A stretch of DNA of 8,473 nucleotides from Bacteroidota bacterium (GTDB lineage Bacteria > Bacteroidota > Ignavibacteria > UBA10030 > BY39): the NCBI GenBank assembly GCA_018830765.1, contig JAHJRJ010000099.1, positions 1-8,473 on the forward strand, read 5' to 3'. Within the stretch, counting starts at the first letter, position 1. Every line of letters starts with the position of its first letter. The notes below the pieces were generated by a model, which did no database searches, had not been told where the DNA came from, and saw nothing but the letters and a program-made list of their open reading frames with translations. Shown here in pieces: positions 6,590 to 8,473 of this stretch. Made by a program: the position numbers and the translations under genes.

Positions 6590-7238
6590 TAATATTCAAA
6601 ACGGGAGATATAAGTCGGAACGTAAAGAAATGATCGATTTAATACGTCATCGAGGTATTACCGATGAAAATGTAATACAGGCGATGGAAAAAGTACCGCG
6701 TCATCTCTTCGTTTCTGATTTGTTCGTCCATAGGGCTTACGAAGATTCGGCGTTACCTATCGGTGTTTCGCAAACTATTTCACAACCTTACACAGTTGCG
6801 TTGATGACGCAGGAGTTACAAGTGAGAAAGGGGTCAAAAATTTTAGAAGTCGGAACTGGTTCTGGTTATCAAGCAGCGATTCTTGCAGAGATGGGGGCGC
6901 GGGTTTTTACTATCGAGCGTCACATGGAATTGTTAACCGAGTCGAGGAAAATTCTGGATAAACTTGGTTATGCCGTGGTTTCAAAGTGTGGCGACGGCAC
7001 AATAGGGTGGAACGAGTTCGCACCCTACGACGGTATTATAGTAACTGCTGCCGCGCCGGAAACTCCTAAACCCTTGCTCGACCAGCTTGCTGAAGGCGGT
7101 AAATTAGTAATACCAATCGGCACACTCGATATCCAAGATTTATATGTATATACTCGAAAAAAAGATAAATTCGAGATTAAACAAATTTATGGGTTCAAAT
7201 TCGTTCCCCTCATAGGTAAGAAGGGTTGGCGAGGTTAA
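6582..7238 (+). CDS. pcm: Protein-L-isoaspartate O-methyltransferase
   Basis: Pcm methylates L-isoaspartyl residues that arise by ageing of Asn and Asp, allowing their repair. The product is 218 residues from the ATG at 6582, or 223 from an in-frame GTG at 6567; both overlap cdaA and the choice is open. The family pattern is clear: R..M...IRHRGI (14-25) and the VPRHLFV segment (38-44). The isoaspartyl-site motif SQTISQPYTVALM is at 63-75, the AdoMet-binding motif ILEVGTGSGYQAA is at 87-99, and the C-terminal strand is FVPLIGKKGW. Length is normal. The ATG overlaps the cdaA stop by 8 nt. miaA follows after 21 nt on the same strand. Confidence 0.95.
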   Translation: MLNNIQNGRYKSERKEMIDLIRHRGITDENVIQAMEKVPRHLFVSDLFVHRAYEDSALPIGVSQTISQPYTVALMTQELQVRKGSKILEVGTGSGYQAAILAEMGARVFTIERHMELLTESRKILDKLGYAVVSKCGDGTIGWNEFAPYDGIIVTAAAPETPKPLLDQLAEGGKLVIPIGTLDIQDLYVYTRKKDKFEIKQIYGFKFVPLIGKKGWRG

Positions 7239-7259
7239 TTTAAAAGCACCTTTCCTAAA

Positions 7260-8198
7260 ATGGCACGTCAGGTTTTAGCAATTATTGGTCCTACCTCATC
7301 GGGAAAATCTCAAGTCGGTATGATTGTTGCTGAAAGAATGAATTGCGAAATCATTTCCGCCGATTCACGGCAAATTTATAAATATCTCGACATAGGTACT
7401 GCAAAACCAACAGTTAATGATTGTAACAAAATCGTCCACCATTTCGTCGATGAGTTACTGCCTGATCAAGATTTTAACGCGGGTGAATACCTGAAACAGG
7501 GAAGAAACAGGATTGAAGAAATTTTTAATAGAGGTAGGCAACCGTTGATTGTCGGAGGGTCGGGGTTGTACATCGGAGCATTGGTTGACGGCTTTTTCGA
7601 AGGTCCACAAGCTCATCCCGAAATACGGAGTGAGTTAGAAGACCGGATGCAGAAAGAAGGCATTGAATCACTTGTAAATGAACTACGCAACGTTGACCCC
7701 ATATCAGCAGCGAAAATGCTTCCGAGTAACACTCGAAGGATTGTGCGAGCGTTAGAAGTGTATAAGATTACGGGCACGCCGATATCAGAACATCATAAGA
7801 CTAAAGACGCAGCTTCGTTTAAAACTGTATTTGTCGGTTTGATGTGGGAAAGAAAACAACTATACAAACGAATTGATGAACGTGTAGATTGGATGTTTCA
7901 TAACGGACTGTTGAATGAAGTTAAAAATTTAATTGAGATGGGATATTCTTTAAAGAATAACTCGTTACAGACGGTGGGTTATCAAGAGGTTTTCAAATTT
8001 TTCGAAGGCGCAATCAGTTTTGAATATATGGTTGAGTTAATAAAAAGAAACAGTCGGCGTTATGCCAAGCGGCAATTGACTTGGTTCAGGAGAGATGAAC
8101 GTATTAAATGGTTTGATATAAAGAGTGAAAGTGATTTCGATATGGTAGCAGAAAAAATCATTTCACATTTTAAAAATTCTGTTGTTTTTAGTGAATGA
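7260..8198 (+). CDS. miaA: tRNA dimethylallyltransferase
   Basis: MiaA transfers an isopentenyl (dimethylallyl) group to A37 of tRNAs that read codons starting with U. The 312-residue protein has the P-loop GPTSSGKS (10-17), the substrate motif DSRQIYKYLDIGTAKPT (35-51), VGGSGLYI (98-105) and NTRRIVRALEV (157-167). The C-terminal QTVGYQE and KRQLTWFRRD segments are also typical. The length is normal and the ATG at 7260 gives the standard MiaA N-terminus. There is no Shine-Dalgarno sequence before it, so it may depend on readthrough translation from pcm or on leaderless-like initiation. It ends the folP-cdaA-pcm-miaA cluster. Together with queG it is the second tRNA-modification gene in the window. 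Confidence 0.96.
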   Translation: MARQVLAIIGPTSSGKSQVGMIVAERMNCEIISADSRQIYKYLDIGTAKPTVNDCNKIVHHFVDELLPDQDFNAGEYLKQGRNRIEEIFNRGRQPLIVGGSGLYIGALVDGFFEGPQAHPEIRSELEDRMQKEGIESLVNELRNVDPISAAKMLPSNTRRIVRALEVYKITGTPISEHHKTKDAASFKTVFVGLMWERKQLYKRIDERVDWMFHNGLLNEVKNLIEMGYSLKNNSLQTVGYQEVFKFFEGAISFEYMVELIKRNSRRYAKRQLTWFRRDERIKWFDIKSESDFDMVAEKIISHFKNSVVFSE

Positions 8199-8212
8199 GT
8201 TTATTATCTTTG
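8182..8212 (+). promoter_or_regulatory. Putative Bacteroidota-type promoter for tRNA-Pro
   Basis: TATCTTTG (8205-8212) fits the Bacteroidota -7 element TAnnTTTG. A TTG at 8182-8184 lies 20 nt upstream, as expected for the -33 element. It overlaps the end of miaA and points toward the tRNA at 8286. Confidence 0.5.
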
Positions 8213-8239
8213 TAGCGAAGTTATCAGTCGAATTGAGAA

Positions 8240-8258
8240 TCCCGCTGTTAAAGCGGGA
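8240..8258. repeat. Palindrome upstream of tRNA-Pro
   Basis: TCCCGCT (8240-8246) pairs with AGCGGGA (8252-8258) around the loop GTTAA. The same stem sequence recurs, longer, downstream of the tRNA at 8393-8415, so related copies flank the tRNA gene. If transcribed from the upstream promoter it would form a hairpin in the tRNA leader. Confidence 0.7.
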
Positions 8259-8285
8259 CGCAGCAAGTTTAGACATATTTTCAAT

Positions 8286-8360
8286 CGGGGCGTAGCGCAG
8301 CCCGGCTAGCGCGCTTGGTTCGGGACCAAGAGGTCGCGAGTTCAAATCTCGCCGCCCCGA
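8286..8360 (+). tRNA. tRNA-Pro (anticodon CGG)
   Basis: All four arms fold. The acceptor is CGGGGCG (8286-8292) with CGCCCCG (8353-8359). The D-stem is GCGC/GCGC (8295-8298, 8309-8312). The anticodon stem is CTTGG/CCAAG (8314-8318, 8326-8330), with loop TTCGGGA placing anticodon CGG at 8321-8323. The T-stem is GCGAG/CTCGC with loop TTCAAAT (8341-8347). C1-G72 and discriminator A at 8360 fit proline identity. CCA is not encoded (CAG follows), so it must be added after transcription. Confidence 0.96.
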
Positions 8361-8392
8361 CAGAGAAGAAAATAAAGAGGTCGCGGGTTTTC

Positions 8393-8415
8393 CGTCCCGC
8401 TCAAAGAGCGGGACG
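8393..8415. repeat. Palindrome 1 within the split tRNA fragment
   Basis: CGTCCCGCTC (8393-8402) pairs perfectly with GAGCGGGACG (8406-8415) around the loop AAA. The stem core is shared with the palindrome at 8240-8258. Confidence 0.8.
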
Positions 8416-8423
8416 TGAATCCT

Positions 8424-8450
8424 CGTTCCGTTCATTTGATGAACGGAACG
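8424..8450. repeat. Palindrome 2 within the split tRNA fragment
   Basis: CGTTCCGTTCAT (8424-8435) pairs perfectly with ATGAACGGAACG (8439-8450) around the loop TTG, a 12-bp stem. Flanking TCC (8420-8422) and GGA (8451-8453) extend it past one bulged T. Confidence 0.8.
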
Positions 8451-8473
8451 GGACAAATCTCGCCGCCCCGACA

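Larger units (their letters stand above)
8375..8473 (+). repeat. Duplicated 3' half of tRNA-Pro, split by a palindromic insert
   Basis: AAGAGGTCGCG at 8375-8385 repeats 8328-8338, and GTT follows after one changed base. The match resumes at 8454-8473, where CAAATCTCGCCGCCCCGACA is identical to 8343-8362. Together they rebuild the tRNA from the 3' side of the anticodon stem to the base after the discriminator. The break is a 64-nt insert at the T-loop. The outer T-stem halves GCGGG and CTCGC can still pair. The 5' half of the tRNA is missing, so this copy is not functional. Confidence 0.8.

Noticed and set aside
8163..8456. 97-codon minus-strand open frame
   Set aside because: It reads through the antisense of tRNA-Pro and the palindromes. 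The peptide GRRDLNSRPLGPEPSALAG is the usual spurious translation of a tRNA.

Overview
The window reads as ordinary chromosome from a moderately AT-rich bacterium. It begins inside one gene, and its last 20 bases repeat a tRNA 3' end, so both edges may be contig ends. Several features point to the Bacteroidota/Chlorobiota (FCB) side, perhaps Ignavibacteria. The small ferredoxin is of the Chlorobium/Allochromatium two-cluster type, folP is followed directly by the diadenylate cyclase gene, several genes lack a Shine-Dalgarno sequence, and a TAnnTTTG-type promoter lies before the tRNA. This placement is inference; no marker gene in the window fixes the phylum.

Left part (1-1640). The 3' third of metH (cobalamin-dependent methionine synthase) carries a tandem pair of 26-nt palindromic repeats inside its coding sequence. 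It is followed by about 400 bases without an intact gene, which hold the minus-strand wreck of a hicBA toxin-antitoxin pair and a likely promoter. A two-[4Fe-4S] ferredoxin gene comes next.

Middle (1640-4850). A palindrome-rich spacer leads to a tight run of three genes: an MBL-fold metallo-hydrolase, queG (last step of queuosine synthesis) and trxB (thioredoxin reductase). The first two abut with no spacer and the last two overlap by 20 nt. trxB ends inside a large palindrome. Beyond it lies a 40-codon, Lys/Arg-rich small gene with a good ribosome binding site, then a spacer of simple dispersed repeats.

Right part (4925-8473). folP, cdaA, pcm and miaA form a compact same-strand cluster covering folate synthesis, c-di-AMP signalling, protein repair and tRNA modification. 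A proline tRNA (anticodon CGG) follows. Its 3' half is duplicated just downstream, and that copy is split by a 64-nt insert made of two strong palindromes.

The genes are housekeeping families and I do not see a new defence or biosynthetic system. The unusual content is the repeats: at least eight short, near-perfect palindromes of several sequence types. They sit inside a gene, across a stop codon, in spacers and inside a tRNA fragment, and they look like active or recently active miniature elements.
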